From BOKV01 sp041742235 (lineage in GTDB: Bacteria; Pseudomonadota; Alphaproteobacteria; Rhizobiales; Rhizobiaceae), in the NCBI GenBank assembly GCA_041742235.1, contig JBGSJA010000167.1, forward strand, positions 1 to 13,144: a stretch of DNA of 13,144 nucleotides, written 5' to 3'. Positions 8,333 to 13,144 of the stretch are shown here, piece after piece. The first letter of the stretch is position 1. Each line of letters begins with the position of its first letter. Both the position numbers and the translations under genes were made by a program. Under the pieces are notes generated by a model. The model made no database searches. It saw only the letters and a program-made list of their open reading frames with translations, and had not been told where the DNA came from.

Positions 8333-8591
8333 GCCCAATATTCCGCCCCTTTGCCACCCCGCCGGAAAATGCCCGGCGGCCAAGTGCCCGAATTTCGGCG
8401 CACTCGCACTAGTTGAATAACACGGGGAAGATCACTGTTCCATTCGCAATTGCCGCCCCCGCGAATCACCCGATGGTACTATGCGCAGGGGTGCAGCGGG
8501 CGGCCAAAGCCCGGATATCGTGGCGAAATTTCCGCCATGCCGGCAACAGCCTGATCGGCAAGGCAACGGCTTGAGTTGAATGGGGCCGGAT
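8333..8591 (-). other. Intergenic region between exoR and the unknown membrane protein
   Basis: A 259-base gap read on the minus strand. It contains one strong hairpin close to the downstream start (8359-8379). Near exoR there are only small, imperfect stems, for example TGCCG/CGGCA at 8538-8542 and 8556-8560 with a 13-base loop. I see no T-tailed terminator for exoR and no convincing promoter hexamers, so I cannot decide whether the two genes are cotranscribed. Confidence 0.5.
8359..8379 (-). promoter_or_regulatory. Strong hairpin in the leader of the unknown membrane protein gene
   Basis: CCGCCGG (8359-8365) and CCGGCGG (8373-8379) are perfect reverse complements with a seven-base loop, giving an all-G/C 7-bp stem. 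It ends 26 bases upstream of the preferred ATG (8332), just before the ribosome binding site. No T-run follows on the minus strand (GGTGGCAAAG comes next), so a leader structure is more likely than an intrinsic terminator. Confidence 0.4.
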
Positions 8592-9404
8592 TTACTGCGC
8601 AGCCTGCTTCTGGATCATCAGGACCGCTTCTCGGCGTTCCTTCTCGCTGGCGGAGGCAAAGGCTTCTTCCTGCAACGAGGAAATCCAGGCAGATTCCGCA
8701 CCGGAGGCACGCTTTTGCGCCTCGATGATCATGGACAGCCCGCGGACAGGATCGCGGCGCAGATGCTCGCCCTCGAAGAGCAGTTGGCCAAGCAGCGCGT
8801 GCGCGCCGGCATGGCCCTGGTCGGAGGCGAGTTTCAGCATGCGGGCCGCCTGAATGGCGTCGCCCTCGCCTACCCCGTCTTCAAGATACATCCGCGCCAG
8901 TTCGAACTGCGCATCGGGATGGTCGAAATAAGTGGCGGCAGTGGTGAACATGATGATGGCTTCGCTGCGGTCCTTGCGCAGTCCCGCCTCGGGTACGCCT
9001 TCGCGATAATACCTGCCAAGCACAACCATGGCGTTCCCGGTGAACTGCCAGTCGGCGGTGCCGGGCTGCGCATCGGAATAGTTTTCCACGATCTTGCTGT
9101 AGAAGCGCACGGCCGCCGCCGGATCCTTCCGCACGCCGTCGCCTGTTTCGTACATCTTGCCGAGCTTCCACTGGGCGGCATGGTCGCCCTGTTCGGCGGC
9201 ATATTCCAGCGTGCTGGCGGCTTCCTTCGTCTTGCCGTTCTTGCGGAACGAGAAGAACTTCTCCCACACGTCATCATGGGATTTCTTCTTTTCCTTGAGC
9301 ACCTGTTTTGCGTCAAGCGCCAGCGTCGCGCCGCCCGGGACGGCAACGGCAATGGCTGCACCGATAATGATCGCAGAAACTGACCTAGATATCCGCGTAA
9401 ACAT
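8592..9404 (-). CDS. exoR: ExoR-like periplasmic Sel1-repeat regulator
   Basis: Predicted secreted Sel1-repeat protein of 270 residues; rhizobial ExoR is about 268. Signal peptide: MFTRISRSVS, a hydrophobic run to about residue 22, likely cleavage after A29 (GGATLA). Sel1-type helical repeats cover about 62-97, 125-160, 163-198 and 200-230. Stretches closely resembling ExoR as I recall it: LEYAAEQGDHAAQWKLGKMY (66-85), NAMVVLGRYYREGVP, AQFELARMYLEDGVG, DQGHAGAHALLGQLLFEG, and SAWISSLQEEAF near the C-terminus. In Sinorhizobium, ExoR binds the periplasmic face of ExoS and holds back ExoS-ChvI control of exopolysaccharide, motility and envelope stress; the same role is inferred here. I choose ATG 9404, which gives a normal signal peptide and has a purine-rich GAAAGAGA just upstream. 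GTG 9419 would add five residues without a better site. The start lies inside the last codons of ilvD. Other secreted Sel1 proteins are the main alternative. Confidence 0.8.
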   Translation of the reverse strand: MFTRISRSVSAIIIGAAIAVAVPGGATLALDAKQVLKEKKKSHDDVWEKFFSFRKNGKTKEAASTLEYAAEQGDHAAQWKLGKMYETGDGVRKDPAAAVRFYSKIVENYSDAQPGTADWQFTGNAMVVLGRYYREGVPEAGLRKDRSEAIIMFTTAATYFDHPDAQFELARMYLEDGVGEGDAIQAARMLKLASDQGHAGAHALLGQLLFEGEHLRRDPVRGLSMIIEAQKRASGAESAWISSLQEEAFASASEKERREAVLMIQKQAAQ

Positions 9405-11121
9405 GTGTCTCTTTCGCACCGCCCGGGTGGGTCACTGCGCCCAATCGCGCCGTGCCAACCGTCTGGGCATATTTCCACAACGCTCCAGACTGGTAATCAG
9501 TCTGGCGCGGTTTCCATTTCTTCGCCCGCCTGTCGAGCTCGTCCTGCGAGAGATCGACGCTGATCGTCCCTTTCACGGCATCGATCGAAATCACGTCGCC
9601 ATCCTTCAGCAGCGCTATCGGACCGCCGACCGCCGCCTCCGGCCCGACATGGCCGATGCAGAAGCCGCGCGTTGCGCCGGAAAACCGGCCATCGGTGATC
9701 AGCGCCACCTTGTCGCCCATGCCCTGGCCGTATATCGCGGCCGTGGTGGACAACATCTCGCGCATTCCCGGACCGCCCTTGGGTCCTTCGTAGCGGATGA
9801 CGAGAACCTCACCTTCCTTGTACTTCCTGTTTTTCACCGCCTCAAAGCACGCTTCCTCGCTGTCGAAACAGCGTGCCTTGCCGGTGAACTTCAGGTTCTT
9901 CATGCCTGCGACCTTCACGATCGCGCCATCCGGGGCAAGATTGCCCTTGAGGCCGACCACGCCTCCGGTCGCGGTGATCGGCTTGTTTGCCGGGTAAACC
10001 ACATCCTGTTGGTCGTTCCATTCAACATGGGACATGTTTTCGGCCAAAGTGCGGCCTGTTACCGTCAGAACGTCGCCATGCATATAGCCGTGGTCGAGCA
10101 GCGTCTTCATCAGGATCGGAATACCGCCCGCCTCGAACATGTCCTTGGCGACATATTTTCCGCCCGGCTTGAGGTCGGCGATGTAGGGCGTCTTCTTGAA
10201 AATCTTCGCAACGTCGAAGAGGTCGAACTTGATGCCGCATTCATGCGCGATCGCGGGCAGGTGCAGCGCCGCGTTGGTCGATCCGCCTGAAGCGGCGACA
10301 ACCGCCGCAGCGTTCTCCAGCGCCTCGCGCGTGACGATGTCCCGTGGCCGGATGTTTCGGGCGATGAGTTCCATCACCTTTTCGCCCGCCGCAAAGCTGA
10401 ACCGGTCGCGGATTTCGTAAGGCGCGGGCGCACCGCATGAATAGGGCAGCGCCAGGCCGATCGCTTCGGCAACGGTGGCCATGGTGTTTGCAGTGAACTG
10501 TGCGCCACATGAGCCTGCCGAGGGGCAGGCGCTCTGCTCGATCAGTTGCAGGTCCGCGTCAGACATGTTGCCGACTGAGTGCTGGCCGACAGCCTCGAAC
10601 ACATCCTGAACCGTGATCTGCCGGCCCTTGAAAGTGCCCGGAAGGATCGATCCCCCGTAAATGAAGATCGACGGCACGTTGAGCCGCACCATGGCCATCA
10701 TCATGCCCGGCAGCGACTTGTCGCAGCCCGCGAGCCCCACGATCGCGTCATAGCAATGGCCGCGCATGGTCAGTTCCACCGAGTCGGCTATGACGTCGCG
10801 GCTGACCAGCGAGGATTTCATGCCCTGGTGGCCCATCGCGATGCCGTCGGTGACGGTGATGGTGCAGAATTCACGAGGCGTGCCGTGGGCGGCGGCAACG
10901 CCCTTCTTGACGACCTGCGCCTGGCGCATCAGCGATATGTTGCACGGGGCGGCTTCGTTCCAGCAGGATGCGACGCCAACCAGCGGCTGTGCGATTTCTT
11001 CGGTCGAAAGCCCCATCGCGTACAGATAGGAGCGATGTGGAGCGCGCTCCGGCCCGACGGTTGTGTACCGGCTCGGGAGCTTCGCCTTGTCGATGACCGG
11101 TCTTGGTGATTTCGCGTCCAT
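9385..11121 (-). CDS. ilvD: Dihydroxy-acid dehydratase
   Basis: Iron-sulfur dehydratase that converts 2,3-dihydroxy-isovalerate and 2,3-dihydroxy-3-methylvalerate to the 2-keto acids, the penultimate step of valine and isoleucine synthesis (cytoplasm). It has 578 residues, a normal family length. Likely cluster cysteines are C60 (CWNEAAPCN), C133 (GLAGCDKSLPGMM) and C205 (SACPSAGSCGAQFTANTM). Metal-site residues are likely D92 (TVTDGIAMGHQGM) and D134-K135. DGRFSGATRGFCIGHVGPEA near the C-terminus is the usual active-site segment. ATG 11121 is chosen because GGAGGGG sits eight to ten bases upstream; an in-frame ATG at 11154 lacks such a site. The stop TAG (9385-9387) lies inside the start of exoR, a 20-base overlap that suggests cotranscription. 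It is divergent from ppk2. The sequence is of the IlvD/Edd superfamily, which also holds sugar-acid dehydratases, but the overall match favours IlvD. Confidence 0.95.
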   Translation of the reverse strand: MDAKSPRPVIDKAKLPSRYTTVGPERAPHRSYLYAMGLSTEEIAQPLVGVASCWNEAAPCNISLMRQAQVVKKGVAAAHGTPREFCTITVTDGIAMGHQGMKSSLVSRDVIADSVELTMRGHCYDAIVGLAGCDKSLPGMMMAMVRLNVPSIFIYGGSILPGTFKGRQITVQDVFEAVGQHSVGNMSDADLQLIEQSACPSAGSCGAQFTANTMATVAEAIGLALPYSCGAPAPYEIRDRFSFAAGEKVMELIARNIRPRDIVTREALENAAAVVAASGGSTNAALHLPAIAHECGIKFDLFDVAKIFKKTPYIADLKPGGKYVAKDMFEAGGIPILMKTLLDHGYMHGDVLTVTGRTLAENMSHVEWNDQQDVVYPANKPITATGGVVGLKGNLAPDGAIVKVAGMKNLKFTGKARCFDSEEACFEAVKNRKYKEGEVLVIRYEGPKGGPGMREMLSTTAAIYGQGMGDKVALITDGRFSGATRGFCIGHVGPEAAVGGPIALLKDGDVISIDAVKGTISVDLSQDELDRRAKKWKPRQTDYQSGALWKYAQTVGTARLGAVTHPGGAKETHVYADI

Positions 11122-11199
11122 TAAATTCCCCTCCGCAGCGCTGATGCCGCGCATGCGGACCTCGCCGAACTTGAATCAAATTATTTGTGGCTGAAAAGC

Positions 11200-11214
11200 G
11201 GCGGCACGGCCGCC
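11200..11214 (-). promoter_or_regulatory. G/C hairpin followed by T-run in the ilvD leader
   Basis: On the minus strand GGCGGC-CGT-GCCGCC forms a perfect 6-bp stem with a three-base loop, followed two bases later by TTTT. It lies about 80 bases before the ilvD ATG and downstream of the -10-like TATAAG. This is the arrangement of a leader terminator or attenuator, but the T-run is short. Confidence 0.35.
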
Positions 11215-11229
11215 CCAAGCCCATCCACG

Positions 11230-11235
11230 CTTATA
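11230..11235 (-). promoter_or_regulatory. Weak candidate -10 element for ilvD
   Basis: TATAAG on the minus strand (11235 down to 11230) matches the -10 consensus at 5 of 6 positions, about 110 bases before the ilvD start. The sequence 16-18 bases upstream of it is not a recognisable -35, so support is limited. Confidence 0.2.
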
Positions 11236-11354
11236 GCCAATACGGTTTGCCACTGCTGTTGCTTTCCTGCCACGAATTAGGGGAAGTTAGCGCTTCGAAC
11301 CGTCTGGCGGCGTGTCTTTACGCACAGACCTGACTTGTTGGCCGCAAAAGACCG

Positions 11355-11368
11355 TTGATCCTGGTCAA
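11355..11368. promoter_or_regulatory. FNR/FixK-like palindromic site upstream of ppk2
   Basis: TTGAT-CCTG-GTCAA matches the TTGAT-N4-ATCAA consensus of FNR/FixK/FnrL regulators at 9 of 10 defined positions, and fits the rhizobial FixK form that allows G at the start of the second half. It is centred about 62 bases before the ppk2 ATG. A TATATG element (11373-11378) follows directly; if that is the -10, the site would lie in the promoter spacer and favour repression. Confidence 0.5.
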
Positions 11369-11375
11369 GGTTTAT

Positions 11376-11393
11376 ATGACAGCCTCGTGACAG
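11376..11393 (-). promoter_or_regulatory. Direct repeat resembling a PhoB (Pho) box upstream of ppk2
   Basis: Read on the minus strand this is CTGTCAC-GAGG-CTGTCAT: two 7-base CTGTCA(C/T) units spaced by four, the layout of a Pho box. On the plus strand it appears as the 9-base direct repeat TGACAGCCT at 11377-11385 and 11388-11396, an 11-base period. It lies 30-47 bases before the ppk2 start. The orientation is opposite to the usual one for activating ppk2, and it points toward ilvD, so its function is uncertain. Confidence 0.4.
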
Positions 11394-11422
11394 CCTGACC
11401 TTCCACGTTTGGGGAGGGTTTC

Positions 11423-12391
11423 ATGACGGAACAGCTTACGGAAGCAGCTACGCAGGCGCCTGCCGGGCATGTCGAGCCCAACGGGGCCAAACCGGCGGCA
11501 GACACCCCCAAGCCTTCGCCGGTCGGCGAGCCGGAGCAGTTGGCCCGCCCCAAGGCCTTTGACCAGACGATCTATCCCTACAAGACCCACATGCGCACAG
11601 ACGCCTATGAAGCGCACAAGGCGCTTCTGCAGGTGGAACTCTTGAAGGTGCAGCGCTGGGTCGAGGAAACCGGACAGAAACTGGTGATCCTGTTTGAAGG
11701 CCGCGATGCGGCCGGCAAGGGCGGCACCATCAAGCGCTTCATGGAACACCTCAACCCTCGCACAGCCCGCGTGGTCGCGCTGTCAAAGCCGACCGAGCGC
11801 GAACGCACGCAGTGGTACTATCAACGTTATATCGAGCACCTGCCCGCGGCAGGCGAGATCGTCATGTTCGACCGCTCCTGGTACAACCGCGCCGGCGTCG
11901 AACGCGTGATGGGATTCTGCTCACCGAACGAATACCTCGAATTCATGCGCGAGACGCCGGAACTCGAGCGCATGCTGACGCGCTCGGGCATCTGGCTTTT
12001 CAAATACTGGTTCTCCGTTACGCAGGACGAGCAACTTCGCCGATTCCGGGAACGCGAGAACGATCCGCTGAAGCAGTGGAAGCTCTCGCCGGTCGATCGC
12101 GCTTCGCTCGACAAGTGGGAGGAGTACACCGAGGCGAAGGAGGCCATGTTCTTCTACACCGACACCGCGGACTCGCCGTGGACCGTGATCAAGTCGAACG
12201 ACAAGAAGCGGGCGCGCATCAATTGCATGCTGCACCTGCTCAGCGCCCTGCCCTATCCAAACCGGGATCGGCAGGTGGCCCATGCGCCAGACCCGCTGAT
12301 CGTCGGCCATGCCGGCCATGTGATCGGTCGCGACGATCACATCCTGGGAAAATCGCTGCACCCGGAATCGCGCAAGGCCGGTATCGCCTGA
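11423..12391 (+). CDS. ppk2: Polyphosphate kinase 2 (PPK2 family, class I-like)
   Basis: Cytoplasmic enzyme that transfers phosphate between polyphosphate and nucleoside diphosphates (ADP or GDP to the triphosphate, reversible). It is a single-domain P-loop kinase of 322 residues. Walker A is GRDAAGKGG (93-101, K99), Walker B VMFDRSWYNR (147-156, D150), and the arginine-rich lid is RRFRERENDPLKQWKLSP (206-223). WYYQRYIEHLPAAGEIVMFD and GIWLFKYWFSVTQDEQ are typical family sequence. Residues 1 to about 45 are a low-complexity Ala/Pro/Glu-rich extension, probably disordered, before the conserved core begins near YPYKTHMR. ATG 11423 is supported by GGGGAGG at 11411-11417. Preference for ADP versus GDP cannot be read from the sequence. 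It is divergent from ilvD, and its end converges with valS 18 bases away. Upstream FNR/FixK-like and Pho-like sites suggest control by oxygen or phosphate supply. Confidence 0.93.
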   Translation: MTEQLTEAATQAPAGHVEPNGAKPAADTPKPSPVGEPEQLARPKAFDQTIYPYKTHMRTDAYEAHKALLQVELLKVQRWVEETGQKLVILFEGRDAAGKGGTIKRFMEHLNPRTARVVALSKPTERERTQWYYQRYIEHLPAAGEIVMFDRSWYNRAGVERVMGFCSPNEYLEFMRETPELERMLTRSGIWLFKYWFSVTQDEQLRRFRERENDPLKQWKLSPVDRASLDKWEEYTEAKEAMFFYTDTADSPWTVIKSNDKKRARINCMLHLLSALPYPNRDRQVAHAPDPLIVGHAGHVIGRDDHILGKSLHPESRKAGIA

Positions 12392-12401
12392 CGCAAGTTG
12401 G

Positions 12402-12419
12402 GGCAGGCCTCAGCCCGCC
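12402..12419 (-). terminator. Hairpin at the valS/ppk2 convergent junction
   Basis: On the minus strand GGCGGGC-TGAG-GCCTGCC gives a 7-bp stem with one G-U pair and a four-base loop; the valS stop TGA is in the loop. In plus-strand RNA the central pair becomes an A-C mismatch, so it is weaker for ppk2. No T-run follows in either direction, so a terminator role is only plausible. Confidence 0.3.
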
Positions 12420-13144
12420 ACGCGTTCCAGCGCCTTTTTCGTGCGATCCATCTCGTCCCTGTAGCCGGCGAGCTTTTCCCGTTCCTCGGCAACCACGTCC
12501 TCCGGCGCATTGGCAACGAAGCGTTCGTTGGAAAGCTTGCTGTCGAGGCGCTTGATCTCGCCTTCCAGCCGCTTGACTTCCTTTTGCAGCCGGGCCGTTT
12601 CCGCCGCGAAGTCGACCACGCCTTCCAGCGGGAGGCAGGCGGTCGCCTCGCCGATCACGATCTGCGCGGAGCCCTTCGGCGCGGCGTCGGCCGTGGTTAT
12701 CGGCTCGACGCGCGCCAGCCGCGTGATGGCCGCGCCATGGATCGACAGTCGCTTGCGCGTCGTTTCGTTCGCATCGACAATGACGAGCGGCAGCATAGCT
12801 CCCGGCTTGATGTTCATCTCGGCCCTCACGGAGCGGATTTCCGAGACGAGTTCGACCAGCCAGTTGATTTCGCCTGCCGCGTTCTCGTCAATGAAAACCG
12901 GCTCGGGCCACGTCGCATGGCACAACAGGCTGGGGCGCGTGCGGCCCTCGCCAGCCGTATGCTGCCAAAGCTCCTCGGTCATGAAGGGCATGAACGGGTG
13001 AAGCAGCTTGTAGGTGTGGTCGAGAACAAAGGCCGCACATGCCTGGCTTTCGGCTCTTGCGGCCTCGTCGCCCTCCGAAAAGACCGGCTTCAGCAGTTCC
13101 AGATACCAGTCGCACACCGTGTTCCAGACAAATTTGTAGATGTG
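12410..13144 (-). CDS. valS: Valine--tRNA ligase, C-terminal part (5'-truncated by window edge)
   Basis: Class I aminoacyl-tRNA synthetase that charges tRNA-Val. Only the last 244 residues are in the window, and the frame is open to base 13144. The first residues read HIYKFVWNTVCDWYLELLKP, the conserved ValRS segment at the start of the anticodon-binding domain, followed by TYKLLHPFMPFMTEELWQ. The C-terminus is a basic/acidic coiled coil (LQKEVKRLEGEIKRLDSKL, then NERFVANAPEDVVAEEREKL), which is the ValRS tRNA-binding arm and separates it from IleRS and LeuRS. The GTG at 13115-13117 is an internal Val codon, not a start. The gene converges with ppk2. Confidence 0.95.
   Translation of the reverse strand, partial: HIYKFVWNTVCDWYLELLKPVFSEGDEAARAESQACAAFVLDHTYKLLHPFMPFMTEELWQHTAGEGRTRPSLLCHATWPEPVFIDENAAGEINWLVELVSEIRSVRAEMNIKPGAMLPLVIVDANETTRKRLSIHGAAITRLARVEPITTADAAPKGSAQIVIGEATACLPLEGVVDFAAETARLQKEVKRLEGEIKRLDSKLSNERFVANAPEDVVAEEREKLAGYRDEMDRTKKALERVAG

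Larger units (their letters stand above)
11122..11422. promoter_or_regulatory. Divergent ilvD/ppk2 regulatory region
   Basis: A 301-base gap between two divergent genes, so it must carry both promoters or leaders. Listed separately are a hairpin in the ilvD leader (11200-11214), a -10-like element for ilvD (11230-11235), an FNR/FixK-like palindrome (11355-11368) and an 11-base-period direct repeat (11376-11393) close to ppk2. There is also the small palindrome CAAATTATTTG (11177-11187). Ribosome binding sites are clear on both sides: GGAGGGG for ilvD, and GGGGAGG (11411-11417) for ppk2. No leader peptide rich in Val/Leu/Ile was found on the ilvD side. Confidence 0.7.

Noticed and set aside
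8333..8383. Upstream TTG start (8383) for the unknown membrane protein
   Set aside because: No ribosome binding site upstream, and the extra 17 residues would be encoded across a perfect hairpin; ATG 8332 has a purine-rich site.
9157..10290. 377-residue plus-strand open frame opposite exoR and ilvD
   Set aside because: It spans the antisense of two well-recognised genes and has the composition of a GC shadow.
10871..11224. 117-residue minus-strand frame beginning in the ilvD leader, considered as an attenuator leader peptide
   Set aside because: It is not enriched in Val, Leu or Ile codons, runs into ilvD out of frame and has no good ribosome binding site.
1..13144. Mobile elements, CRISPR arrays, tRNA or rRNA genes
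   Set aside because: No transposase, integrase, terminal repeats, spaced identical repeats or recognisable tRNA/rRNA sequence was seen on either strand.

Overview
This is a GC-rich chromosomal window that reads as an alphaproteobacterium of the Rhizobiales (Rhizobium/Mesorhizobium/Brucella relatives). The main reason is the adjacency of a cyclic beta-1,2-glucan synthase (ndvB/chvB/cgs type) and its dedicated exporter (ndvA/chvA), followed nearby by a protein strongly resembling the rhizobial periplasmic regulator ExoR. No mobile element, CRISPR array, tRNA or rRNA gene was seen, and the window looks like stable core chromosome.

Layout, left to right. (1) 1-4116 (+): C-terminal half of cyclic beta-1,2-glucan synthase; the gene continues to the left of the window. 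(2) 4117-4492: a relatively A+T-rich 376-base gap with inverted repeats and the leader of the next gene. (3) 4493-6253 (+): complete NdvA-type ABC exporter. (4) 6269-8332 (-): an unrecognised 687-residue inner-membrane protein with a large periplasmic coiled coil and a cytoplasmic tail that looks faintly winged-helix-like; it converges on ndvA, and the two stop codons lie in opposite arms of one hairpin. (5) 8592-9404 (-): ExoR-like Sel1-repeat periplasmic protein. (6) 9385-11121 (-): dihydroxy-acid dehydratase (ilvD), whose last codons overlap the exoR start. (7) 11122-11422: divergent regulatory region holding an FNR/FixK-like palindrome, an 11-base-period direct repeat resembling a Pho box, and a hairpin in the ilvD leader. 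(8) 11423-12391 (+): polyphosphate kinase 2. (9) 12410-13144 (-): C-terminal end of valyl-tRNA synthetase; the gene continues to the right of the window.

How the genes fit together. NdvB makes cyclic glucan in the cytoplasm or at the inner membrane, and NdvA exports it to the periplasm, where it acts in osmotic adaptation and host interaction. ExoR in rhizobia is the periplasmic inhibitor of the ExoS-ChvI envelope-stress two-component system. With the unknown membrane coiled-coil protein lying between ndvA and exoR, positions 1 to about 9400 form a cell-envelope neighbourhood. ilvD (branched-chain amino acids), ppk2 (polyphosphate/nucleotide phosphorylation) and valS are housekeeping or metabolic genes.

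The best candidate for something undescribed is the 687-residue protein at 6269-8332. The most testable regulatory signals are the FNR/FixK-like and Pho-like sites just before ppk2, and the ilvD/exoR overlap.
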